Of a DNA stretch of 64,000 nt, positions 25,536 through 32,340 are shown piece after piece. Source of the stretch: Bacteroidota bacterium (lineage in GTDB: Bacteria > Bacteroidota > Bacteroidia > Chitinophagales > Chitinophagaceae); the NCBI GenBank assembly GCA_947453145.1, contig CANGFA010000001.1:62001-126000 (forward strand), written 5' to 3'. Both the position numbers and the translations under genes were made by a program. How positions within the stretch are numbered: the stretch's first letter is position 1; each line of letters starts with the position of its first letter. Below the pieces are notes generated by a model. The model saw only the letters and a program-made list of their open reading frames with translations, was not told the origin of the DNA and did no database searches.

Positions 25536-26516
25536 TTATTTTTTATGACCATAAACAAATGCTTCCATTACCCGCATAGATTGTAAAGCATCCTCTGCAG
25601 AACAAGGATTTTCTCTTTTTCCTAAAAAGAAAGTTACTACTTTTTCTATTAGGTTTTGTTGAACATGTAGGGGAGGATCAAATTGTATGGTTTCTTTTTG
25701 ATTGCCTTTTTCTAAATGAATGGTGTGACCAAATACAGAAAATTGTATGCTTCCTTCCGATCCTTTTATAATAAATAAATCCTTTTCAGGTTCATGTTGG
25801 TCAATTGCAAAACACCAATCACCTGTAAATTGAATTTCATTTTCGAGTTGCATGGTTCCCTGCACTGTATCTTCCACTAAATACAATCCGGCTTTATTGC
25901 TAGCTTGTCCCTGATAATGGAGGGCCTTGCCAAAAAAATAAAATACTAGGTCTAATTGATGAGGTGCTAAATCATAAAAGAACCCTCCACCCGCTTTCGC
26001 TTTATTTACCCTCCAATTATTTTCATACGCACTTTTAGCGTCTGCTTTTTTATACATAACAATTTTAACCTCTGTTACTTTTCCAATAGCATGCTGCTCC
26101 AAGAGCTCTTTTACTTTTAAAAAAAGGGGTAGTGCTCTTCTATAATGGGCAACTACCAATTTGCCGTTTAATTCAGTTGCCACTTTTTGCATTTGTTCAC
26201 AAGCAGCAACAGTCGTAGCCATAGGCTTTTCAACGTAGACAAATTTATTGGCCTTTAAGGCTTCAATCGCATAGGCTTCATGTACTTCGGGGGGTGTTGC
26301 AATGTATATAGCATCAATTTCAGGATGATGTATTAATTCCGATGCATTGCTAAAAGTATAGGGCACCTTATGACGCATTGCATAATCTTTTAACAAACCT
26401 TCGTCTCTGCGCATTGCCGCCATTAAGGTGGAATGAGGTACTTTATTAAAAGCAGGTCCACTTTTCACCTCGGTTACATTTCCACAACCAATAATTCCCC
26501 ATCTAATCCTATCCAT
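25536..26516 (-). CDS. Gfo/Idh/MocA-family NAD(P)-dependent sugar oxidoreductase
   Basis: 326 residues from ATG 26516 (MDRIRWGIIGCGNVTE); a TTG nine bases upstream is less likely. Rossmann glycine motif GIIGCGNVTE near the N-terminus, the family signature EKPMA (with catalytic-region Lys) at about residue 97, and DLAPHQLDLVFYFFG carrying the conserved His of the active site. No signal peptide, so cytoplasmic. First gene of the three-gene operon with the nucleotidyltransferase-kinase and mutarotase; it could oxidise or epimerise the same sugar or its activated form. Confidence 0.88.
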   Translation of the reverse strand: MDRIRWGIIGCGNVTEVKSGPAFNKVPHSTLMAAMRRDEGLLKDYAMRHKVPYTFSNASELIHHPEIDAIYIATPPEVHEAYAIEALKANKFVYVEKPMATTVAACEQMQKVATELNGKLVVAHYRRALPLFLKVKELLEQHAIGKVTEVKIVMYKKADAKSAYENNWRVNKAKAGGGFFYDLAPHQLDLVFYFFGKALHYQGQASNKAGLYLVEDTVQGTMQLENEIQFTGDWCFAIDQHEPEKDLFIIKGSEGSIQFSVFGHTIHLEKGNQKETIQFDPPLHVQQNLIEKVVTFFLGKRENPCSAEDALQSMRVMEAFVYGHKK

Positions 26517-26568
26517 ATTAATCAATTCATAAAATTGTCTTAAATGTACGAACTAATTTAAAATAAAA

Positions 26569-26597
26569 CAGGTCACCTTTTTGAATAAGGCGACCTG
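26569..26597 (-). terminator. Rho-independent terminator after the DUF3570 gene
   Basis: On the minus strand CAGGTCGCCTT pairs with AAGGTGACCTG (one G-U pair) around an ATTCAAA loop, followed by TTTTATTTT. It lies 35 bases past the DUF3570 stop and separates this cluster from the sugar operon. Confidence 0.85.
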
Positions 26598-26631
26598 AAA
26601 AAATAAAAAATAGCCAAAAAGTATTTATTGC

Positions 26632-27972
26632 TTATTTAAAAGTAAAATGCAGTGAAATAACATTTGAATTTAAATCGGTAGTTTGAACATAATGTCCAAA
26701 GCGAAGTTCAAGGGATGCTAAATAAGTATCTTTAAACCCTCCTGGAGGAGCCGAACGCATGCCCAATCCAACATAGTTACTACTAAAAGCGGAAGCTGCA
26801 TAGTTACTAGTAAAATAGGTTTCTTTTGGATTTCCTATCGCGTCTACTTTGTGTTCATACAAGGGTGCAAAGTATTTACTTGCTGTTTGTGTATAGTATC
26901 TATAAAATGGGGATACGGAAAAGAAAGGCGTAATTTTATAAGGCACTTCGATACTTGCAGTGTGCGAGGTAAGCCCCCAATCGTCCGCATAATATCTATA
27001 ATAAGACCTTACAATAATATCATCCCCAATAAAATAATTTAATCTTAATCCCAATGGAATTTTAGTTCTTGAGGAAGGTAGTTTTTCAATCCGCTCTAAA
27101 TGATTATTAAAAATAACTCTATGAAAGGGTAAACCCAAATAACCATCCTGTTTTACCGCATCAAATAAAATGGCAAGTTGTACACTTTTATTAATAACCT
27201 GAGCGTAAGAAAAAGAAGCGGTAAAAGTATTTCTTGCTGCTGTTGGAATGCTAGATGATTCTTTTTCTCCCCCATAATACACGCCACCACCAGAACTTCT
27301 GCTTGCATTGGTTTTTATGATAAACTCATCATAAGGATTGGCAATAGAATTAGTACCCGTCTTATATTTTGTAGAGTCATCTGTTGGATAAATCATAGAC
27401 ACCTGATCAAAATAGGCGGAAACTTTGGCACTAAATTCTCCACCCGTTTTATTTTTAAAACCTACATGACCATCGAGTGCAAAAGAAGTGTAGTTGTACT
27501 CATGTGAATAATAAGTACCTATACCCACTTCGGTTCCTTTTTCTTCATTTTCAACAGTCCAATTTAATGAAGGATACACTCTTGTACCTTCGGGCTTAGA
27601 AGCTCCTGTTGGGGAAATATATTTTTGAGAAGCCGCTGTATGGTGATCAATGCCTAAGCCTGCAATAATGGTATGTTTATTTCCTGTTTCACCATAACCC
27701 ACTAATTTTAATTCTAGCATATTGGCAAAATCATTCAACTGCTCAGAACCAGGTAATTTAATTGCGTTTGCTCCAATTCCTAATATAGCCGTACCGCCTC
27801 CAGTAACTGCCGAGTGGGTTCCGTTTTGCGTATAATAACTAGTAACCAAATTAATTTCTTCGAGCTTCAATGGCTTAGATTGAAATATATTTTCATACTG
27901 TTTGGATACCTGAGAAAACCCATGTAAAAACAATAAATACAGTCCTATTAAAGTAAGGGATAATTTTTTCAT
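26632..27972 (-). CDS. DUF3570 outer-membrane beta-barrel protein
   Basis: 446 residues with signal peptide (cut near GFSQ, 21). After it, alternating amphipathic strands with many aromatic belts, repeated turns and a C-terminal strand ending LHFTFK (terminal-aromatic pattern of outer-membrane barrels). The order of family members around it (thioredoxin, ApbE, DUF4266, DUF3570) is a recurring Bacteroidota set, supporting the DUF3570 assignment. Substrate or electron partner not known. Confidence 0.85.
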   Translation of the reverse strand: MKKLSLTLIGLYLLFLHGFSQVSKQYENIFQSKPLKLEEINLVTSYYTQNGTHSAVTGGGTAILGIGANAIKLPGSEQLNDFANMLELKLVGYGETGNKHTIIAGLGIDHHTAASQKYISPTGASKPEGTRVYPSLNWTVENEEKGTEVGIGTYYSHEYNYTSFALDGHVGFKNKTGGEFSAKVSAYFDQVSMIYPTDDSTKYKTGTNSIANPYDEFIIKTNASRSSGGGVYYGGEKESSSIPTAARNTFTASFSYAQVINKSVQLAILFDAVKQDGYLGLPFHRVIFNNHLERIEKLPSSRTKIPLGLRLNYFIGDDIIVRSYYRYYADDWGLTSHTASIEVPYKITPFFSVSPFYRYYTQTASKYFAPLYEHKVDAIGNPKETYFTSNYAASAFSSNYVGLGMRSAPPGGFKDTYLASLELRFGHYVQTTDLNSNVISLHFTFK

Positions 27973-27995
27973 TCAATTTTCTAAAAATATTTTAA

Positions 27996-28211
27996 TTAAT
28001 TACAGCCACAGCCGCCACCCGTTTTGCCACCATTCGCTCCAGATGCACCTTCCTTATAAGACTGAAAATTTTGTTCATTTTTTTCTACTTTTCTTGACGA
28101 TAATGCCATCTCTGCATCGTTGAGCCTATTTTTTTGATACTCTTTTACCGTCTCGCATGAACTTGCTATAACAAGTATCATCATTAATAAGAATGGTGTT
28201 TTGTTTTTCAT
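27996..28211 (-). CDS. DUF4266 small lipoprotein with Cys-rich tail
   Basis: 71 residues. Signal peptide ending IASSC, a plausible lipobox with Cys19 as lipid anchor. The mature part holds KEYQKNRLNDAEMAL and a glycine-rich end, EGASGANGG then GGGCGCN with two Cys. This is the DUF4266 pattern. It lies 10 bases after ApbE and 23 before DUF3570 in the same operon. The stretch EGASGAN resembles the ApbE target motif D-x-x-[ST]-G-A-[TS] but has Asn where FMN would be attached. Confidence 0.85.
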   Translation of the reverse strand: MKNKTPFLLMMILVIASSCETVKEYQKNRLNDAEMALSSRKVEKNEQNFQSYKEGASGANGGKTGGGCGCN

Positions 28212-28221
28212 AATGAAATTA

Positions 28222-29157
28222 TTATTTTGTCAACTTAATATTTTTAGAAGCATATAGTGTGTTGTGCTCGTCAATGATAATAGCTTCAATGTCTTTAATT
28301 TGATTAATCATATACATCCCCGCTTCAATGCCCATTATCATTACTGGTGTTGCCATCGCATCTGCAACTTCGGCATTGGTGGATACGATGGTTACACTTT
28401 TAATACCTGTGACAGGTAAACCTGTTTTTGGATTAATAGTGTGTGAATATTTTTTTCCATCAATGATTACATATTTTTCATAATTACCCGAAGTGGCCAC
28501 CGATAAATCACTTACGTTCATATAAGAGAAAACACTATTCGCCATTTCCGGGTGTACAATACCAATCGTCCACTTATCTCCGTTGGGCATCGAACCCCAG
28601 GTAGTTAAATCGCCTGACGCATTCACCACTCCACTCCCCACTCCCTCAGATTGCAATAAGGCTTTTGCTTTTTCAGCTGCATATCCTTTACCTATTCCTC
28701 CAAATCCAATCCGCATTCCTTTTTCTTTCAAAAAAACAGTACCAGCTATTTTATCAATAAGAATATTTTTATAGTTAATGAGTTTAACGCTTTCTTTGGC
28801 TTGTTCTACATTGGGAAGCGTTGACATGGTGGTATCAAAATTCCATAAGGATTTATCTACCGATCCATAACTAATATCAAATGCACCTTGCGTTATCGAA
28901 GAAATCCGCAAAGCTCTTTCAATTAATAAAATAATTTCTTCTGAAACGCGAACAGGTATTATACCAGCATTATTGTTAATTAAATTGGTATCGCTGTCTT
29001 CGGAAAAAGTAGTAAGTAATTTTTCAATGCGTTTAATTTCATTAACCGCTAATGCAATTTTTTCATTGGCCCAACTTTCACTATCACCAACCACGGTGAT
29101 TTCAAAATGGTTACCCATTAATTTCATCGATTGTTTATATAATGAAAGTGAAGGCAT
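28222..29157 (-). CDS. apbE: FAD:protein FMN transferase (ApbE)
   Basis: 311 residues. The ApbE fold is clear: NNNAGIIPVRVSEE, the nucleotide-binding GGIGKGYAAEKA (about 159-170), SGDLTTWGSMP, and HTINPKTGLPV with the metal-binding region. It moves FMN from FAD onto Ser or Thr of exported redox proteins. Unlike most ApbE proteins it has no signal peptide or lipobox: the sequence starts MPSLSLYKQSMKLMGNHFEI and no upstream start fits. Two bases separate it from the thioredoxin stop. Either it acts in the cytoplasm, or export uses another route. Confidence 0.92.
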   Translation of the reverse strand: MPSLSLYKQSMKLMGNHFEITVVGDSESWANEKIALAVNEIKRIEKLLTTFSEDSDTNLINNNAGIIPVRVSEEIILLIERALRISSITQGAFDISYGSVDKSLWNFDTTMSTLPNVEQAKESVKLINYKNILIDKIAGTVFLKEKGMRIGFGGIGKGYAAEKAKALLQSEGVGSGVVNASGDLTTWGSMPNGDKWTIGIVHPEMANSVFSYMNVSDLSVATSGNYEKYVIIDGKKYSHTINPKTGLPVTGIKSVTIVSTNAEVADAMATPVMIMGIEAGMYMINQIKDIEAIIIDEHNTLYASKNIKLTK

Positions 29158-29159
29158 GC

Positions 29160-29606
29160 TTATTGATGATCTTGGATTGTTTGTTGGATATCCAAAATAA
29201 AATTATTAGGTGAAGCTGGAAAACCTTCCCAACTTTTTACCACATTCCCGTTTTGATCTAATAAAACGGTTAATGGAAAAATGCCTCTGGTATTATATTT
29301 GTCTGCCACTTCATCATTTAATTTTTGTTGTGCTGCAGATAATTGATTTTTTTTAGCCCTGGGAAAATCTGCATTAATTAAAACTAATTTTTCATTGGCT
29401 ACTTTTACAAAGTCTTCCATGACAAAAACTTCCTGATGCAATTTGATACAAGGCCCACACCAATCAGATCCTGAAAAGTTTAATAAAATATACTTATGTT
29501 CTTTTTGAGCGGATTGCAATGCATCCCTTAAATTATGCCCCCAGTTAAGAGATGGATTTGCAAATGAACTGGTTAATAAAAATAAAATTCCTACAATGAA
29601 TTTCAT
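29160..29606 (-). CDS. Exported thioredoxin-family protein
   Basis: 148 residues with signal peptide (about 1-17) and a thioredoxin fold; active site WCGPC with Cys50 and Cys53, and cis-proline region GIFPLTVLLDQNG. The periplasmic location and the position as first gene of the ApbE-DUF4266-DUF3570 cluster suggest it keeps Cys residues of the DUF4266 lipoprotein reduced or helps their disulfide shuffling (inference). Confidence 0.9.
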   Translation of the reverse strand: MKFIVGILFLLTSSFANPSLNWGHNLRDALQSAQKEHKYILLNFSGSDWCGPCIKLHQEVFVMEDFVKVANEKLVLINADFPRAKKNQLSAAQQKLNDEVADKYNTRGIFPLTVLLDQNGNVVKSWEGFPASPNNFILDIQQTIQDHQ

Positions 29607-29740
29607 GATTTAAAAGATTGATATTAAATAGGTAGCTCAAATATCGGTTAATAATAATGTTTAAACATCCGTTAGTATCGTTTTTAACTTATTTATAAGC
29701 TAAATGCTCCTATGATTTTAATCAGTTTAATCAAAAACAT

Positions 29741-29768
29741 AAAAAAGGGCAGTATAGAAATACCGCCC
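29741..29768 (-). terminator. Rho-independent terminator after the tRNA-like gene
   Basis: Minus strand GGGCGGTAT, loop TTCT, ATACTGCCC (one G-U pair), then TTTTTT. It starts 34 bases past the tRNA 3' end, so the tRNA has its own transcript end before the thioredoxin cluster. Confidence 0.85.
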
Positions 29769-29801
29769 GAATGAACGATTGCTTGCCTATGTATGTTCCA
29801 G

Positions 29802-29872
29802 CTGTCACAGATGGGTTCGAACCATCGTTAAGGGTTTTGCTGACCCTTGCCTCTCCACTCGGCCACATGACA
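29802..29872 (-). tRNA. tRNA-Cys-like (anticodon GCA) with A33 and G73
   Basis: A 71-base cloverleaf folds on the minus strand: acceptor TGTCATG/TGTGACA (seven pairs, two of them G-U), T8-G9, D stem GCC/GGC with a GAGTGGAGA loop, anticodon stem AGGGT/ACCCT, four-base variable region, T stem GATGG/CCATC with a normal TTCGAAC loop. The anticodon loop is CAGCAAA: GCA reads Cys (29838-29840), but position 33 is A (base 29841) where U is almost universal. The discriminator is G, not the U73 usual for tRNA-Cys, and CCA is not encoded. No long variable arm, so not tRNA-Ser. Either a variant or a decaying tRNA-Cys. Confidence 0.7.
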
Positions 29873-29936
29873 AAATTTTTATGGTTACATCTTTTTAAAT
29901 AAACACATAATTGATGTAGTATTTGAATTGATAGGA

Positions 29937-29944
29937 CAAATATA
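29937..29944 (-). promoter_or_regulatory. Candidate -7 promoter box for the tRNA-like gene (TATATTTG)
   Basis: Exact TAnnTTTG on the minus strand, about 65 bases before the tRNA 5' end. No good TTTG -33 box is seen at the expected distance, so this is tentative. Confidence 0.4.
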
Positions 29945-30150
29945 GCGAGGATTTTTAATATTGTCTACTATTTTAATAGACTTTAATATTAAATAGGTTA
30001 AAAATGTATATATTTATTGATTATCAATATACTACATATAACATAAATGTGATTAAAGGACCTAAAAGTACAAAATGAATAAAATCAGCTTCCAAATAGA
30101 TGCCGTAACTTCGTTTATCTCCTGTTGGTGATATAACTAGTTATAATGCA

Positions 30151-31191
30151 ATGAATTTTCAAAGCGTACCAAATCATTTATTAATTACTGTTTTTTTATT
30201 CTCTACTATTGCAATTTGGTTAAGTGGCATTAAACTAACAAAGGCAATAGATGCAATTACTACACATTATAATTTAGGGGAAGCTTTTGGAGGAATGGTT
30301 TTTTTATCTATTGTGACCAATCTGCCCGAAATTGCGATTACTGCAGTAGCTGCTTATCATCGCGATTATGATATAGCTATTAGTAATTTACTTGGGGGCA
30401 TAGCCATTCAAACAGTTGTTTTGGCTTTGATTGATGTTTTTGGCGTAGGGCGATCTGCACCGCTTACTCAAAAAGGACATGCTAAAATATTAATTGTAGA
30501 AGGACTAGCTGTTATTTTTATTTTAAGTATCGTATTAATAGCAAGCCAATTTCCTGCAACAATCATTTTTGCAAGAAGCACACCTTTTGAGTGGTTGATT
30601 GCATTGATATGGTTGGGTACCATTTATTTGACTACAACTTACATGACCCAAAAGAAAAAAATAATACTAAGTCAAAAAACAAAAAACGAAATTTTACGCT
30701 TTCCCAAATCAAAATTTAATGGTTCTATAAGTGCCGCTATTTTAGTTTTATCCATTGGAGCAATTATAACGCTATTTGCAGGTTGGGCATTAGAAGTTTC
30801 TGGAGAGCAGTTAGCTATACGATGGGGTATGAGTGGTATATTATTTGGAGGTACTATTTTAGCATTATGTACTGCCTTGCCTGAAATATCTACTGGTATT
30901 GCTTCTGCTAAAATTAGAGATTACAATATGGCTGTGAGTGATATATTTGGCGGTAATGCCTTTTTACCTGTACTTTTTTTAATGGCATCACTCATTGGCG
31001 GTGACGCTATCTTACCTAATCTAAAAGCATCTGATATTTATTTAACAGTTTTGGGTATTATACTTACCGGTATTTATATGATTGGCATGGTCATACATTC
31101 CAAAAAACAAATTTTAAGAATGGGTATTGATTCCTTGGTGGTGGTGATTGTTTATTTATTGGGACTTTGGGGTTTGGTAACATTAATTTAA
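30151..31191 (+). CDS. CaCA-family sodium/calcium (cation:proton) antiporter
   Basis: 346 residues with 10-11 membrane helices in two inverted halves. The two alpha-repeats carry the ion-binding acidic residues: SIVTNLPEIAITAVAA (about 53-68) and ALCTALPEISTGIASA, each followed by an N/D-rich loop (SNLLGG, SDIFGGNAFLP). This matches the YrbG/ChaA-type calcium or cation exchangers. Inner membrane. Stands after the tRNA region and 95 bases before the YncE-like gene; no partner is evident. Confidence 0.88.
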   Translation: MNFQSVPNHLLITVFLFSTIAIWLSGIKLTKAIDAITTHYNLGEAFGGMVFLSIVTNLPEIAITAVAAYHRDYDIAISNLLGGIAIQTVVLALIDVFGVGRSAPLTQKGHAKILIVEGLAVIFILSIVLIASQFPATIIFARSTPFEWLIALIWLGTIYLTTTYMTQKKKIILSQKTKNEILRFPKSKFNGSISAAILVLSIGAIITLFAGWALEVSGEQLAIRWGMSGILFGGTILALCTALPEISTGIASAKIRDYNMAVSDIFGGNAFLPVLFLMASLIGGDAILPNLKASDIYLTVLGIILTGIYMIGMVIHSKKQILRMGIDSLVVVIVYLLGLWGLVTLI

Positions 31192-31286
31192 CACAGCTTC
31201 TTTATATAATTAGAGCAATTTAACCACTGGTGTAAATAAACTATACCTTCTCCAATTTGTCTTATATTCGAAACATAATTAAATAC

Positions 31287-32288
31287 ATGAAAAAAATAAT
31301 TTTATTGCTTTTAATAGCAAGCCCCCTTTTTATTTTGGCACAACAAAGTAGTTTTGCAGTTAAACAAAGTTTTCCCATTAAAAGTAGTGGAGGTTGGGAT
31401 TACATAACCGTTTATAAAAATAATTTATACGTATCACATGGAACACAAGTAAATATTTTAAATAAGCAAACTGGAGATTCAATAGGTATTATTGAAAATA
31501 CCACCGGCGTGCATGGTATTGCATTTGACCCAATTCAAAATATAGGTTTTACGAGCAATGGAAGATTAAATAATGTATTTGCTTTTAATGTAAATAGCAA
31601 CGCTATTACGGCAACCATTCCAACAGGCGAAAATCCAGACGCCATTATGTATGAAGCATTCACTAAAAAAATAATTACTTGTAATGGTCGTAGTAAAAAT
31701 TTAAGTTTTATAGATCCTGTTTCTATGAAAAATATTGGAACCGTGGATGTAGGTGGAAAACCTGAAACTGCCGTTTCAGATGAAAGAGGAAATGTATATG
31801 TAAACGTAGAGGACAAAAATGAAATTGTAAAAATTGATGCCGTTAATTTAAAAGTCTTGGGGCACTGGAGTATTCTTCCAGTGGAAGAACCAACAGGGCT
31901 AGCCATTGATTTAAAAAATAAAAGACTGTTTGCTGCGGGAGATAAAAAAATGGTAGTAGTCAATTTTGAAAATGGACAAATTGTTACTACCCTTCCTATT
32001 GGTGAAGGTTGTGATGGGCTGGTGTTTGACAACAATAAAAAATTAATCTTCACTTCTAATGGATCAGGCACTTTAAGTGTGATACAACAAAAAGACGCTA
32101 ATAACTATGCATTGCTTGAAACAGTAGCTACTCAAAAAAGTGCAAGAACCATTGCTATTGATGAAACTACTGGATTAGTATATTTACCTGCTGCACAATT
32201 TGAAACACCTGCAGCTGGAGCACCAGAAAATAAAAGAACACCAGTGATACCTGGTACTTTTAAAATAATGGTAGTGGGTAAAAAATAG
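31287..32288 (+). CDS. Exported YncE-like beta-propeller protein
   Basis: 333 residues from ATG 31287 (MKKIILLLL); the upstream ATG-like codons would precede the signal peptide. Signal peptide cut near LAQQ. Seven repeats of about 45 residues with the YVTN pattern, such as GKPETAVSDERGNVYVNVED and EPTGLAIDLKNKRLFAAGD, give a seven-bladed propeller. In Escherichia coli yncE is paired with the TonB receptor gene yncD; here too a TonB receptor gene follows, 52 bases downstream on the same strand. Role probably in receptor-linked uptake; substrate unknown. Confidence 0.85.
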   Translation: MKKIILLLLIASPLFILAQQSSFAVKQSFPIKSSGGWDYITVYKNNLYVSHGTQVNILNKQTGDSIGIIENTTGVHGIAFDPIQNIGFTSNGRLNNVFAFNVNSNAITATIPTGENPDAIMYEAFTKKIITCNGRSKNLSFIDPVSMKNIGTVDVGGKPETAVSDERGNVYVNVEDKNEIVKIDAVNLKVLGHWSILPVEEPTGLAIDLKNKRLFAAGDKKMVVVNFENGQIVTTLPIGEGCDGLVFDNNKKLIFTSNGSGTLSVIQQKDANNYALLETVATQKSARTIAIDETTGLVYLPAAQFETPAAGAPENKRTPVIPGTFKIMVVGKK

Positions 32289-32340
32289 TTTAATAAATAG
32301 TTTGTATATAATTCGTAAAAATTAAAAGTAAGCGAACAGC

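Larger units (their letters stand above)
29607..30150. other. Long intergenic region holding a tRNA-like gene
   Basis: 544 bases without a protein gene. It contains the tRNA-Cys-like gene, its terminator and a candidate upstream -7 box, all on the minus strand, plus the leaders of the thioredoxin cluster (left) and of the CaCA antiporter (right). Bases 29945-30100 are very AT-rich and show nothing else recognisable. Confidence 0.7.

Noticed and set aside
29802-29872. tRNA-Ser assignment because of G73
   Set aside because: There is no long variable arm and the anticodon is GCA, which reads Cys.
31535-32071. Minus-strand 178-residue reading frame
   Set aside because: Runs opposite to the YncE-like gene; composition rich in Ser, Phe and Leu is typical of a reverse-strand shadow.
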